Of a stretch of 64,000 bases of DNA, positions 1-8,524 are shown piece by piece (positions within the stretch are counted from its first letter, which is position 1; every line of letters begins with the position of its first letter). The DNA is taken from assembly GCA_047602475.1 (NCBI GenBank), contig JASGHE010000001.1:372001-436000 (forward strand). Direction: 5' to 3'. The notes beneath the pieces were generated by a model, which saw nothing but the letters and a program-made list of their open reading frames with translations, was not told the origin of the DNA and did no database searches. Both the position numbers and the translations under genes were made by a program. The stretch comes from JAEUIE01 sp047602475. Its GTDB lineage: Bacteria > Planctomycetota > Planctomycetia > Gemmatales > HRBIN36.

Positions 1-150
1 TCGTCTCCGGTCTCCGACCGGCGACGGGCTGCAATACCGGCTCTGCCGGGCTGCAAGAGAAGTGGATTGACATCTCGCTTGTTCGATTCCCGGCGAAGCC
101 GGGGATGCAGTGTGTCCCCGGTCGGAGACCGGGGACAAGGAGAGAGAGTC
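1..150. repeat. Paired palindromic intergenic repeat
   Basis: Two copies of one palindrome lie in opposite orientation: cggtctccgaccg near 8-20 and cggtcggagaccg near 119-131, the latter inside gtccccggtcggagaccggg. Between them sit shorter GC hairpins (ccggctctgccgg and cccggcgaagccggg). The right copy ends just before a Shine-Dalgarno and the next gene. A degenerate single copy of the same family occurs at 36086-36108. I see no coding potential here. Confidence 0.75.
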
Positions 151-858
151 TTGCTGAAGCGTTCATGGTGGATATCGCTGTTTGTGCTCCTGCTTCTCCT
201 GGGCGGCCTGGGTGGGGCCGGGTATGGGGTATTGTCTCATCAGCCGGCGTTTTATCTGGAAGCTCAGGTATCAATAGGACAGGCACGGGAGCAAGCTTCC
301 CGCGACTTTGAACAGCGTGTGATCGGTCTGGCCAACGACGCCACCTACAGCCGGGAGTGGAAGTTCTCCTGCACGACCGAGCAGATCAACAGCTACTTTG
401 TCGAAGACTTTCTGAAAACACAACTTTCCAAAATGCTGCCGTCCCATATTCACGACCTACGACTGCAGTTTCACAACGACGAGGTGCAAATCGGCTTTCA
501 GTATGGCAGGGGACAGGTTACGTCGGTCATCTCGCTGCACTTGAAAGCCTGGCTGGCCCAGCGTGATCCCAATACGCTGGTGATTGAAGTCATCTCACTG
601 AAGGCCGGCGCGATGCCCATCGCCATCAAGGCCTTTCACGAAGAGATTGCTGAACAACTACGCAGCCTGAACATCAAGGCCCTCTGGTATCGCAAGGAAG
701 GCCATCCTACTCTGGTCATGAAATTCCAGGCTGATCGACGGGAAGCATCGTTCCATTTCAAGCATCTGGAAATCAGTCAGGGGCGATTCTATCTGGAAGG
801 GGAAACGCTCGACCCTGAAGCGCCGAGCAGCACTAAGCCGGTGGTATCGCAGAAGTGA
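151..858 (+). CDS. Membrane-anchored hypothetical protein
   Basis: I do not recognise this family. The protein (about 235 residues) starts with a basic KRSWW segment and one strong hydrophobic helix (residues about 6-24, rich in Leu and Gly), followed by a soluble part of roughly 200 residues with alternating strand-like segments and no cysteine pairs or known catalytic motif. This suggests a type II anchor with an extracytoplasmic domain. The TTG start at 151 is chosen because aggagagag lies just upstream; the longer frame to 67 is encoded by the repeat and is unlikely. No operon partner lies downstream, since the next gene is on the opposite strand. Confidence 0.6.
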   Translation: MLKRSWWISLFVLLLLLGGLGGAGYGVLSHQPAFYLEAQVSIGQAREQASRDFEQRVIGLANDATYSREWKFSCTTEQINSYFVEDFLKTQLSKMLPSHIHDLRLQFHNDEVQIGFQYGRGQVTSVISLHLKAWLAQRDPNTLVIEVISLKAGAMPIAIKAFHEEIAEQLRSLNIKALWYRKEGHPTLVMKFQADRREASFHFKHLEISQGRFYLEGETLDPEAPSSTKPVVSQK

Positions 859-885
859 TTTGTGAGTGGGTCAAGTACTATGCAC

Positions 886-926
886 CGCCTCTCCCCCAGC
901 CCTCTCCCTCCGGAGAAGAGGGAGAA
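886..926. repeat. CCCTC/GAGGG palindromic repeat, copy 1
   Basis: A pyrimidine-rich arm (cctctcccccagccctctcc) is followed by a purine-rich arm (ggagaagagggag), giving an imperfect hairpin. It sits between the ends of two convergent genes. Related copies are at 6271, 8451, 44720 and 49972. Confidence 0.7.
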
Positions 927-936
927 GATGTCACAA

Positions 937-1705
937 TTATTTCAGCATGTCAGGTAAGACGTAGGCCTTCAAGAACCCTGTCGTCAAAGAGCCATTGTGG
1001 CCACCGTTATTCCCACTCCACTCGACGGCGGGATCCCAGTGGTGTTGTCGCAGGTTCTGATAGGTTGCATTATCATTGGGAGTGGAGTAGACGAGTCGAA
1101 AGCCATGTAGGCCGGGCAGCGGTTCGGCTGTCAGGATCAGTGGTGCCCAGGATGAACATTCCCAGACCGAGGATGTACTGATCTTTCCTGCTGTGATAAG
1201 AATCGATGCCGCCCCGAGTGGCGAGAATCGCCGGGCGAAGGTCATAGATATCAGGAACCGAGGGTGCCAGCAGGACGATCTTCTCGATAGTGCCGGGCGG
1301 CAGGTTCTCGGCGGCGATCAGTACGACGGCACAACCGGTGCTGTGACCCATCAGATAGATCTTGGGAGCACCTGGGACTTTGGTGTACTCGATCACCTGT
1401 GCGGCCAGGCGTTTCCCCTGTGCTAGTTGATTGTCACGATCTGCATGGTCTGCAAAGCTCATTCCACGGCCATGAGACCAGTCGAAGGATTCGACCCCTA
1501 ACGACGTGGAGGTGCTTTCCACTGCCACGGAGAGATTGTTTGTCAGAGTGCCCGAATCGCCGGAGCCGTTGGCTACGAGGGCATAACCTTTGGGACCATT
1601 GGCCAGATACCTGGCAGATTGTTTGACCTCTGATGCCTGGCGAGAGTTGGTCGACTTGCAACCTGCTATCGCAAGAAAGAGGCAAAGAAAGACGAGTCTT
1701 CGCAT
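937..1705 (-). CDS. Lipoprotein alpha/beta hydrolase, frameshifted
   Basis: The N-terminus (MRRLVFLCLFLAIAGCKS) is a lipoprotein signal with lipobox IAGC, so the product should be a membrane-anchored lipoprotein. A nucleophile elbow GHSTG near residue 125 and a following LLAPSV segment are typical of alpha/beta hydrolases (esterase or lipase class; substrate unknown). The first frame ends at 1073, but the sensible C-terminus (GLHGFRLVYS through WDPAVEW to the stop at 937) is in the next frame. Removing one G from the run at 1114-1116 joins them as TAAGLHGFRLVYS. The start at 1705 is preferred over 1729 because it gives a standard signal peptide. Either a consensus error or a real frame break. 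Confidence 0.65.
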
Positions 1706-1977
1706 GAGGTTTGGCACCGAGGAATCCATGAGGCCGATACATCCACCCTAAAGAATGAGGGGTTGGCGATGTAAGAGCAGTTGCCTGATTGAATCGCAAG
1801 ATGTCCCAAAAACCCTGGCGTAGAGCGTATCTTTGATACAGACCGATGCAGCTTACCTGGGTTTCGCCATCGTTTGCCTCACTCTTACCCCTTTTCCCAG
1901 AGGGCAAATGAAGCCAGATTCTGACTCCTTGCTGCTGGCTTCTGGCTCCTTCTTGGTAGTTCTCTATCACTAACCAC

Positions 1978-2918
1978 ATGTCATCTTCTTCATCTTCGGC
2001 CCAGTCCTCTCCCCAACTCTCTTCCTGGGTCGTTCCGACTGCACTCATAGTCCTGTATCTCTCCTGGGCACCACGAACTTAGCGATCCGCATTGGCGTGC
2101 AGGACATGCCACCGTTTCTGTTTGGCGGGCTGAGACTTGCGATAGCTGGAACGGTGGTGCTCGCCATCGTGGCTTACCGCACCGGGCAATGGAAGCTCAG
2201 CAAGATCGATCTCCTGCGCTGTGCCCTCTCCTCTACCCTGCTCTTCGTCGGTGGTAATGGCCTGCTCACTTGTTCCATGCAGTACATCGAATCGGGACTG
2301 GCGGCGGTGGTTATCGCTGTCTTGCCGATCTGGATGGCTGTCATGGAATTGGCGGTGCCCCATGGGGACAGGCTCACCCGACGAGGATGGTCGGGCCTGT
2401 TCATCGGCTTCGTGGGTATCCTTCTCCTCTTCTATAAAAAGTTTTCAGGGGAAAGCACGGATGGTCATAAGTTGGGTTTTCTCCTGGCGTCAGCCTCGGC
2501 AGTTGTCTGGTCGCTGGGAACACTGCTCTCGAAATACAATCGGCCCAGGAGTTCCGTCTGGGTGGCGGCTGGGTATCAGATGTTGTTGGGCGGCATCGCC
2601 ATGCTCATCACCGGCACGCTGCTCGGCGAACCACAACGGCTGACGGCGAACTCCTTCACCTGGTCTGCACTGTGGGCCTTTCTCTATCTGTTGATCATCG
2701 GTTCGCTCATCGGCTTTGTGATTTATCAGTTCCTGCTGACCAATGTGTCCTTGGCGTTGGCAGGCACCTATGCCTACGTGACGCCGATTATTTCACTCGT
2801 CGTTGGGGCGACGCTGGCTCACGAAGAGGTGCCGTTGGAGGCAGTCATTGCCCTGGCACTGACGTTGATCGGCGTGGCGTTGATCAAGCAAGGCATGCGG
2901 CGAGAGATAGATACGTAG
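1978..2918 (+). CDS. EamA/DMT-family permease, frameshifted
   Basis: A drug/metabolite transporter superfamily membrane protein with about ten helices in two EamA halves; the substrate cannot be told. The uninterrupted frame begins at 2097 and lacks helix 1. The missing part is visible upstream in another frame from ATG 1978: a Ser-rich start, then VVPTALIVLYLSWG. Adding one G to the run at 2066-2068 joins it to TNLAIRIGVQDMPPFLF, which is the expected end of the first EamA helix. The second half runs from about residue 150 to the C-terminal GVALIKQG. It is a single gene followed by a repeat pair. Confidence 0.8.
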
Positions 2919-2921
2919 GGA

Positions 2922-3015
2922 ACGCTGTGCGTGCCTCACAGCGACAGGCACCCTGTGCAAAACGGATCATCGAAGTAGTGTGAGCAGACAAGTCGTTGGG
3001 AGGCACGCACAGCGT
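2922..3015. repeat. Inverted repeat pair, 15-bp perfect arms
   Basis: acgctgtgcgtgcct at 2922-2936 is the exact reverse complement of aggcacgcacagcgt at 3001-3015, with similarity continuing outward by a few bases. Each arm is itself partly palindromic (acgc...gcgt). It occupies most of the gap between the permease and the next gene. Confidence 0.7.
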
Positions 3016-3060
3016 GCCCTACAATGACCTATACTGGTTTGAGCTTTTCCATTGAGTCTG

Positions 3061-4998
3061 ATGATGTCTACCGTCTTGGTTTCGCCGGCCTCTGTCCTTC
3101 ATGAATGCGATGAGTACCTCCGTTCCATACAGAACTCTGATGGCGGTTGGGGGTACGCTTCGGGATTGCCAACCCAGCCTGAACCAACGGCACTGGCTAT
3201 CATTGCTCTTGGCTATCGTACCGAGAATGGGGACGTCATTCAGAAAGCGGCGAAGTACCTGGCTGGCTTGCAAGATAGTAGCGGGGCGATCCGGGTGCCG
3301 GGGGCTTTCTCCAAGAACTACTGGCCGACCGCACTGGCCATCGTCGCCCTGCATCGAATGCCAGAATATCAGGCGGTCATCAAGAAAGGGCTAGGCTGGT
3401 TGTTGTCGCTCCAGTCCAAGACCAAGGACATGAACGAAGAACTGGCCCGTGACTTTGAGATTGATACTTCGCTGCTGGGCTGGAGTTGGACTGAGGACAC
3501 TTTCTCCTGGGTCGATCCCACCTCGTGGGTGATTCTTGCGTTACGCCATACCGGCCATGCTGATCATCCACGCACCGCTGAGGGGCTAAAACTTCTTCTT
3601 GATCGAGCCTACCCTGAAGGCGGGGCCAACTGTGGCAACCGGCGAATCTATGGTTCGATGACCGAACCGGTGCCTGCCAATACCTGTTCGCTGCTGCTAG
3701 CACATGGGCGGCTCGAAGATCATCCTAAGTTGATCGCTTCGCGGGACTATGTACGACGATCCATCAAGGATCATGCCGATCTGGAGAACCTCTGCTGGAC
3801 ACGACTGGCTCTGGAAGCATGGAAGAGCGAGCCTGCGACAGCCAAGGTCCTGCCTGAATTGCAGGAACGTATCCTCGATCTTTATGCTGAGCAGACGAAT
3901 GATCATCGAGTCTTCAAGCGAAGCACTGTCCGCCAGTCGTTAACCATCCTTGCATTGAGTTCTGACACCTATCAACCACTGCTGCCCGCAACCGATGAAC
4001 CAGTCATTGATGTCGATGCACGCATTAAACCCAAACGAGCCGGTATTGGCGAACGATTGGCAGCGAACTTCAAAGGGATGATGGTCGCAGCAGTGGGGCA
4101 ACTGCGGGCACTGCCCGATTCGACGACCGTACACATCGCTCGGGCCGGTAGTTACGACGATGATCTCGTCAGTATCGTTGCCCAGCAGTACGAGACGTTC
4201 CGGGCCAAGGTGCCTCTCAAAGACAAGCGGGTGGTCATTAAGCCGAATCTAGTCGAATATCATCCGGATCGGGTGATCAACACTAACCCCAAAGTGATCG
4301 GTGCTGTGATTGCCCTCTGTCAGAAAGAAGGGGCGAAGGAAGTCATCGTGGCTGAGGGGCCGGGGCATTGGCGGAATGTCGAGTATCTCGTCACTGCCAG
4401 TGGGCTAAGAGATGTACTGGCCAGGTACGATGTCAAGTTCATCGATGTCAACAGCGACCGTATCGCTCAGCGGTTGAACCTGGGCATGCTCACCGGCATG
4501 GAGCATATCTACTACTCGGCTACCGTCGCAGAGGCTGACGTGCTCATCTCGATGCCGAAGTTCAAGACCCACCATTGGGCAGGCGTCACCCTCTCCCTCA
4601 AGAATCTCTTCGGCACTCTGCCCGGCATCTGTTATGGCTGGCCCAAGAATGAACTGCATCACCGTGGCATTGAGAACAGCATCATTGATATTGCCCTGAC
4701 CCGCACGCCGGAACTGGCAGTCGTCGATGGCATCATCGGCATGGAAGGCGATGGCCCCCTCAATGGCAAAGCCCGGCCCGTAGGCGCGATCATCATGGGC
4801 AACGATCCGCTGGCTGTCGATGCGACGTGCGCCCGCATGATGGGATTCCGGGCGGAGAAGATCGGCCATCTGCTGTTAGGATCGAGGCGGCGATTAGGGC
4901 ATCTGGAATCGAACAGGATCGTGCAGGCGGGAGAGACGATTGAATCGTTACGGCAGAAGTTCGAGCCACCGCCGAAGTTGGAGGAGATTGTGGAATAG
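3061..4998 (+). CDS. Terpenoid-cyclase-like toroid fused to DUF362
   Basis: About 645 residues in two modules. Residues about 10-300 carry prenyltransferase/squalene-cyclase style alpha-toroid repeats (QNSDGGWGY, LAGLQDSSGA, a DPTSWVILALRHTG segment). The acid cluster of true squalene-hopene cyclases is not seen: the equivalent stretch reads QPEPTALAIIAL, so cyclase chemistry is doubtful. Residues about 380-640 form a DUF362 domain (VVIKPNLVEYHPDR, then VAEGPGHWRNVEY, then KFKTHHWAGVTLSLKNLFG). No signal peptide or membrane helix is evident. The true start is uncertain between ATG 3061 and ATG 3064; the TTG at 3052 is less likely. The fusion of the two modules is the notable point; no function is assigned. 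Confidence 0.85.
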   Translation: MMSTVLVSPASVLHECDEYLRSIQNSDGGWGYASGLPTQPEPTALAIIALGYRTENGDVIQKAAKYLAGLQDSSGAIRVPGAFSKNYWPTALAIVALHRMPEYQAVIKKGLGWLLSLQSKTKDMNEELARDFEIDTSLLGWSWTEDTFSWVDPTSWVILALRHTGHADHPRTAEGLKLLLDRAYPEGGANCGNRRIYGSMTEPVPANTCSLLLAHGRLEDHPKLIASRDYVRRSIKDHADLENLCWTRLALEAWKSEPATAKVLPELQERILDLYAEQTNDHRVFKRSTVRQSLTILALSSDTYQPLLPATDEPVIDVDARIKPKRAGIGERLAANFKGMMVAAVGQLRALPDSTTVHIARAGSYDDDLVSIVAQQYETFRAKVPLKDKRVVIKPNLVEYHPDRVINTNPKVIGAVIALCQKEGAKEVIVAEGPGHWRNVEYLVTASGLRDVLARYDVKFIDVNSDRIAQRLNLGMLTGMEHIYYSATVAEADVLISMPKFKTHHWAGVTLSLKNLFGTLPGICYGWPKNELHHRGIENSIIDIALTRTPELAVVDGIIGMEGDGPLNGKARPVGAIIMGNDPLAVDATCARMMGFRAEKIGHLLLGSRRRLGHLESNRIVQAGETIESLRQKFEPPPKLEEIVE

Positions 4999-5015
4999 GA
5001 AGTTTCAGCATAGAC

Positions 5016-5055
5016 TGTGGCACTGTTCTGGCGGTACTCCGTCAGAGCAGAGTGG
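5016..5055. repeat. Left inverted repeat flanking the ankyrin gene
   Basis: The core ctggcggtactccgtcagagca (5028-5049) is the perfect reverse complement of 5711-5732. The wider match includes gtggcactg outside the core. Together the two copies frame the ankyrin gene like the ends of a small mobile unit, but no transposase is present. Confidence 0.8.
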
Positions 5056-5132
5056 ACCACGCGAGGGGTTTGCACGTTTCCATTGCTGTCCTGAGAGAAT
5101 CGGGCGAAGAAGCAGCCAGACCAGGGCGTAAG

Positions 5133-5623
5133 ATGTCACAAGACCAACTAGTAATGCCAATTCACATGGCGATCAAGAATGGAAGCCTTGATGACCTCGT
5201 ACGCCTTATTGACGACAACAAGGAAGTCCTATGCCTCTGGAGTCCTTTTGGCACTTGGTTGCATGATGCGGCTGCTTGCGGGCAATTGGCAATAGTTCAA
5301 TGGCTTGTGTCAAAAGGGTTAGATGTGAATGCATTCAATGCGACAAATGAAAGTCCCCCGCTTTGCAAGGCTTCTGGTCGGGGACACATTGATGTTGTGA
5401 GTTTCCTCTTGAAAGCCGGTGCTAAACTGGACGTGTCCGAATCGATACGAAACCCATTGCTGGCAAATCTGAGAATCACACAGCTATTGCGAGGCAACTA
5501 ATCGATGCGGGAATTGACACTAGGATTCGATACCCAAACCTAGATGACATGGATGTCTTGGATTATGCGAAGGAATGGGGCCGAAGCGATATCGTCGCAA
5601 TGTTGGAAGCAGAGTTAAAATAG
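5133..5623 (+). CDS. Ankyrin-repeat protein, frameshifted
   Basis: Three ankyrin-type units are visible: MAIKNGSLDDLVRLI, then WLHDAAACGQLAIVQWLVSKG, then PPLCKASGRGHIDVVSFLLKAG. The first frame stops at 5501. The same repeat pattern continues in another frame as HTAIARQLIDAGID and ends at 5623 (DIVAMLEAELK), so one base appears to be missing near 5465-5475. Base composition is visibly AT-richer than the neighbours. The gene is enclosed by 22-bp perfect inverted repeats at 5028-5049 and 5711-5732. ATG 5133 is chosen because the longer frame begins inside the left repeat. Probably a protein-binding module; partner unknown. The gene may be broken. Confidence 0.65.
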
Positions 5624-5705
5624 CTTTCGATTCTTGGCGTTCGTCCGTGAGTGAGCGTGGCCAAACACAACTACTTATAAGGACCTTGGACATAGCACGA
5701 TGATT

Positions 5706-5743
5706 CCCACTGCTCTGACGGAGTACCGCCAGTGCAGTGCCAC
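5706..5743. repeat. Right inverted repeat flanking the ankyrin gene
   Basis: tgctctgacggagtaccgcc at 5711-5730 mirrors the left copy, with the flank gtgcagtgccac also matching. See the left copy at 5016. Confidence 0.8.
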
Positions 5744-5758
5744 GATCCCGCAAGACAA

Positions 5759-6262
5759 TTACTTCAAACTCTCCACCAGCAGATCATAAAACGCTTCCAG
5801 CGATTGCGAGATGACCTTCGTCTGGGCAAGCACCGGCATGAAGTTGGTATCCCCGTTCCAGCGAGGGACGATGTGCCAATGGAGATGACCGGGGAGCCCT
5901 GCCCCGGCGACTCGGCCGAGGTTGAGGCCGACGTTGTAGCCATCGGGTTTCATGATCTTGGTGATCTGCTGCATCATGTGCCGCACGGTGAGTTGTAGAT
6001 CGAGCAGCACTTCGTCGTTAAGTTCATCGAGTGTCGCCAGGTGGGCGTTGGGGGCAACGAGCAGGTGACCGTTGTTGTAAGGAAACTTGTTGAGCACCAC
6101 GACGCTGTGTTTGGTGCGGTGAGCGATGAGATGGGCACGGTCGTTGGCGTCAGCCAGACCCTGGCAGATGAAGCAATCTGTTGAGGGCTTTGGTAGTGAG
6201 GGTTCCTGAGCGGCGGAAGCGATGTACTCCAGCCGCCAGGGTGCCCAGAGTCGTTCGTTCAT
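5759..6262 (-). CDS. HIT-family nucleotide hydrolase/transferase
   Basis: At 167 residues this is a normal length for the Ap4A-phosphorylase-like branch of the histidine triad superfamily. The catalytic triad HLHWHIVPR sits at about residues 126-134, and a zinc-type CxxC (C30, C33) precedes the core; LNKFPYNNGHLLVAP is the conserved nucleotide-binding strand region. The expected role is cleavage of dinucleoside polyphosphates or nucleoside phosphoramidates in the cytoplasm; the exact substrate is not determinable. It lies downstream of a palindromic repeat and the PQQ propeller on the same strand, separated by repeat copy 6271-6308. Confidence 0.9.
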   Translation of the reverse strand: MNERLWAPWRLEYIASAAQEPSLPKPSTDCFICQGLADANDRAHLIAHRTKHSVVVLNKFPYNNGHLLVAPNAHLATLDELNDEVLLDLQLTVRHMMQQITKIMKPDGYNVGLNLGRVAGAGLPGHLHWHIVPRWNGDTNFMPVLAQTKVISQSLEAFYDLLVESLK

Positions 6263-6270
6263 GGCTGTAC

Positions 6271-6308
6271 CTTACCCCACCTAACCTCCCCTTGGCAAGG
6301 GGAGGAAC
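6271..6308. repeat. CCCTC/GAGGG-type palindrome, copy 2
   Basis: cctccccttggcaaggggagg is a compact hairpin between the stop of the PQQ propeller gene and the start of the HIT gene, both on the minus strand. It may act as a partial terminator or mRNA-stability hairpin. Confidence 0.65.
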
Positions 6309-7578
6309 TTATTCGCCGATGCAGTAGAGGAAGAGATTGGAGCGGAGCAGCATCTGCTTGCCCATGACAGCGGGGGAAGCGTTGAAATCGGTGTCATCGC
6401 CGGAGAACTGATTCTGTTTTACGAGTTCGTACTTGGGGCCAGCCTTGAGAACAAATGTACCATTGGTGCGGGTGACCACATAGAGCTTGTCGTCTGCCAA
6501 GAGTGGGGAAGCGTAAACCAAAGAACCGCCGGCACCCTTGAGGGGCAGCCTCTGGTCGTAAACAGCTTCGCCGTTCTTGGGGTTGATACAGCGTGCGATG
6601 CCCGTGTGATTGGTGACATACAAATGGCCATCGTAGATCACCGGTGAAGGCACGTAGGAAGAACTCTTGCTCTTCCACAGCACTTCATGCTTCTCACTCT
6701 TCAGTGAAACAGCAGCGGCGAGAATATTGGGGAATCCACCGTTAGCGTAGATGACACCCTCGTGCTCGATGACCGAGGGTGAGACGTTACCAGTGAGTTC
6801 GGTCGTGGTCTTCCAGTTGGTCTTGCCGTCGCTGGGGTTCAGGCTCCAGATGCTTCCGGGCAGGGAAACGATCAGTTCCTCCTTGCCTTCAGATGTCACC
6901 AGTAGTGGCGTGCTGTAGGAAAGCTCGAGCTTCGGGTCTTCTGCCTTCCAGATGACTGAGCCTGACTTCTTATCGAGAGCGTAGATGGTTCGACTTTCAT
7001 CGGCGGCATTGACGATGACCAAGTTTTTATAGAGCACCGGGCTGGTGCCGGAACCCCAATGACGGGCGGATGACATGGTGCCGACGTTGGTCTTCCACAA
7101 CTGCTTGCCCGTAAAGTCGAAGGCATAGACGCCGCTCTTACCAAAGAAACAGAAGACCGTCTCGCCATCGGTCACCGGGGTGCTGCTGGCATATCCATGA
7201 TCCCGGATAAACCCTTGATATTTGTCTTCGGGGGCTTCCCCTTCGACGTTGGCTGTCCAGAGAATCTTGCCATCGTCCCGGTTGATGCAAAGGAGATGGC
7301 GTTTGAGATCATCGATCTTGCCGATGTCGCCCTGTTTCTTCATGGCGTAGCCTGTGTAGCAGGTGACGAAGATGCGATCATTCCAGACGATGGGACTGGA
7401 GGAGCCAGGGCCTGGCAGCGGGGTCTTCCACTTGAGGTTCTTGCTGTCACTCCATTCGGTAGGCAGTTTGGCTTTGCTCACGCCCTGCCCTGTGGGGCCG
7501 CGGGAACTGGGGCCAATCGTTTGCGGAGATGGTGGTGAGTATCAGGAAGCTGGTGAGAGCGAGGGAAAGGCAACGCAT
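6309..7578 (-). CDS. Exported PQQ-like beta-propeller, frameshifted
   Basis: A secreted quinoprotein-like propeller. From ATG 7578 the protein begins with a signal peptide (MRCLSLALTSFLILTTISA) followed by NDWPQF. The long frame begins only at VSKAKLPTEW. One extra base in the ccgcggg stretch at 7501-7504 separates them; removing it gives WPQFRGPTGQGVSKAKL, the usual start of these planctomycete propellers. Repeats such as VFCFFGKSGVYAFDFTGKQLWK, GSVIWKAEDP and LYVTNHTG are outer-strand motifs of PQQ blades. No metal or cofactor residues can be confirmed. ATG 7578 has ggag five bases upstream; ATG 7590 is the alternative. A paralogue lies at 34770-36071. Confidence 0.8.
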
Positions 7579-7601
7579 CGGAAACTCCATGTGAGATGGA
7601 T

Positions 7602-7661
7602 AGTATAGGATTGGGCAGTAGAAGATCACTTCTGGTTCCTCCTGCTTCCAGTTTTTACACT
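7602..7661. promoter_or_regulatory. Divergent promoter between propeller gene and truA
   Basis: On the minus strand TATACT (7607-7602) lies about 11 bases before ATG 7590. On the plus strand TACACT (7656-7661) lies 8 bases before the truA ATG. Both hexamers are followed by a near-identical atcca(c/t)ct. The truA copy leaves no room for a Shine-Dalgarno, so its transcript may be leaderless. Motif-based inference only. Confidence 0.4.
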
Positions 7662-7669
7662 ATCCACCT

Positions 7670-8410
7670 ATGCGGAACATTAAGCTCACCATCAGTTACG
7701 ACGGTACCGACTTCTTCGGCTGGCAACGGCAGAACGAGTTTCGTTCCGTGCAGCAGGAGTTGGAAGAGGTTATCCAGAAGCTCAATGGCGGCGTGGAAGT
7801 CGCATGTATCGGTTGCAGTCGTACCGATTCCGGAGTGCATGCGTTGGGTCAGGTGGCGAGTTTTCGCAGCAACATCACCCTGCCCCCTGACCGGTTCCTT
7901 TATGCGCTCAATGGCAATCTTCCCGAAGATGTAGTCGTCAGGTCGGTCGAGGATGTGCCCGATGACTTCAATGCCAACCGCCTCGCCAAGCGGAAGATGT
8001 ACCGGTACATCATTCACGACAACAAGGTGCCTGATGTCTTTCAGCGCAAGTATTCTTGGCATTTCCCCTATGCCAGGCTCGATGAAGTCATCATGAACCA
8101 GGCAGCGGAGTGCCTGCTGGGCAAACACGACTTCCGCTGCTTCGAGACCGAATGGCCCAACCGCAAGACCTCGGTACGAACTATCACCCACCTGAAGATC
8201 ACGCGAGTCGGCGAGTTTCTTTGGCTCGACATCGAAGCGGATGGCTTTCTGTACAACATGGTGCGAAGCATCACCGGTACGCTGGTGAACATTGGGCGAG
8301 GTTATTGGCCAGTGGAACAGATGAAACAGATTCTGGAGAAAGGCGAACGTGCTGAGGCGGGGCCGACTTCGCCGGCACAGGGGTTGTTTCTCATGCGTAT
8401 CACATATTGA
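7670..8410 (+). CDS. truA: tRNA pseudouridine(38-40) synthase TruA
   Basis: Converts uridines 38-40 of the tRNA anticodon arm to pseudouridine in the cytoplasm. At 246 residues the length is typical. The catalytic aspartate is D53 in SRTDSGVHALGQV, following ISYDGTDFFGWQRQ at the N-terminus. The C-terminal half contains DGFLYNMVRSITGTLVNIG, the second conserved TruA motif. There is no ribosome-binding site before ATG 7670, but a -10-like TACACT is 8 bases upstream, consistent with leaderless expression. It stands alone, facing away from the propeller gene. Confidence 0.97.
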   Translation: MRNIKLTISYDGTDFFGWQRQNEFRSVQQELEEVIQKLNGGVEVACIGCSRTDSGVHALGQVASFRSNITLPPDRFLYALNGNLPEDVVVRSVEDVPDDFNANRLAKRKMYRYIIHDNKVPDVFQRKYSWHFPYARLDEVIMNQAAECLLGKHDFRCFETEWPNRKTSVRTITHLKITRVGEFLWLDIEADGFLYNMVRSITGTLVNIGRGYWPVEQMKQILEKGERAEAGPTSPAQGLFLMRITY

Positions 8411-8450
8411 TTCAGGTCTTCGGCAAAGTTTTGGTGACGGCAGCCTATCG

Positions 8451-8506
8451 CCGCACCCCCTCACCCCCAACCCCTCTCCCTCCAGGGGAGAGGGGAAAAA
8501 AGGCGG
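8451..8506. repeat. CCCTC/GAGGG palindromic repeat, copy 3
   Basis: The arms cccctctccctcc and aggggagagggg form a strong hairpin, with cacccccaa as the family lead-in. It lies between the convergent ends of truA and the glycosyltransferase gene, where it could serve as a bidirectional terminator. Confidence 0.8.
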
Positions 8507-8524
8507 GGATTTGCTTCGTCTAAG

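Noticed and set aside
5016..5743. A complete insertion sequence
   Set aside because: No transposase frame lies between the inverted repeats, only an ankyrin gene.
7655..8470. 271-residue minus-strand frame opposite truA
   Set aside because: Truly coding on the plus strand with the TruA catalytic motif; the antisense frame has no motif.
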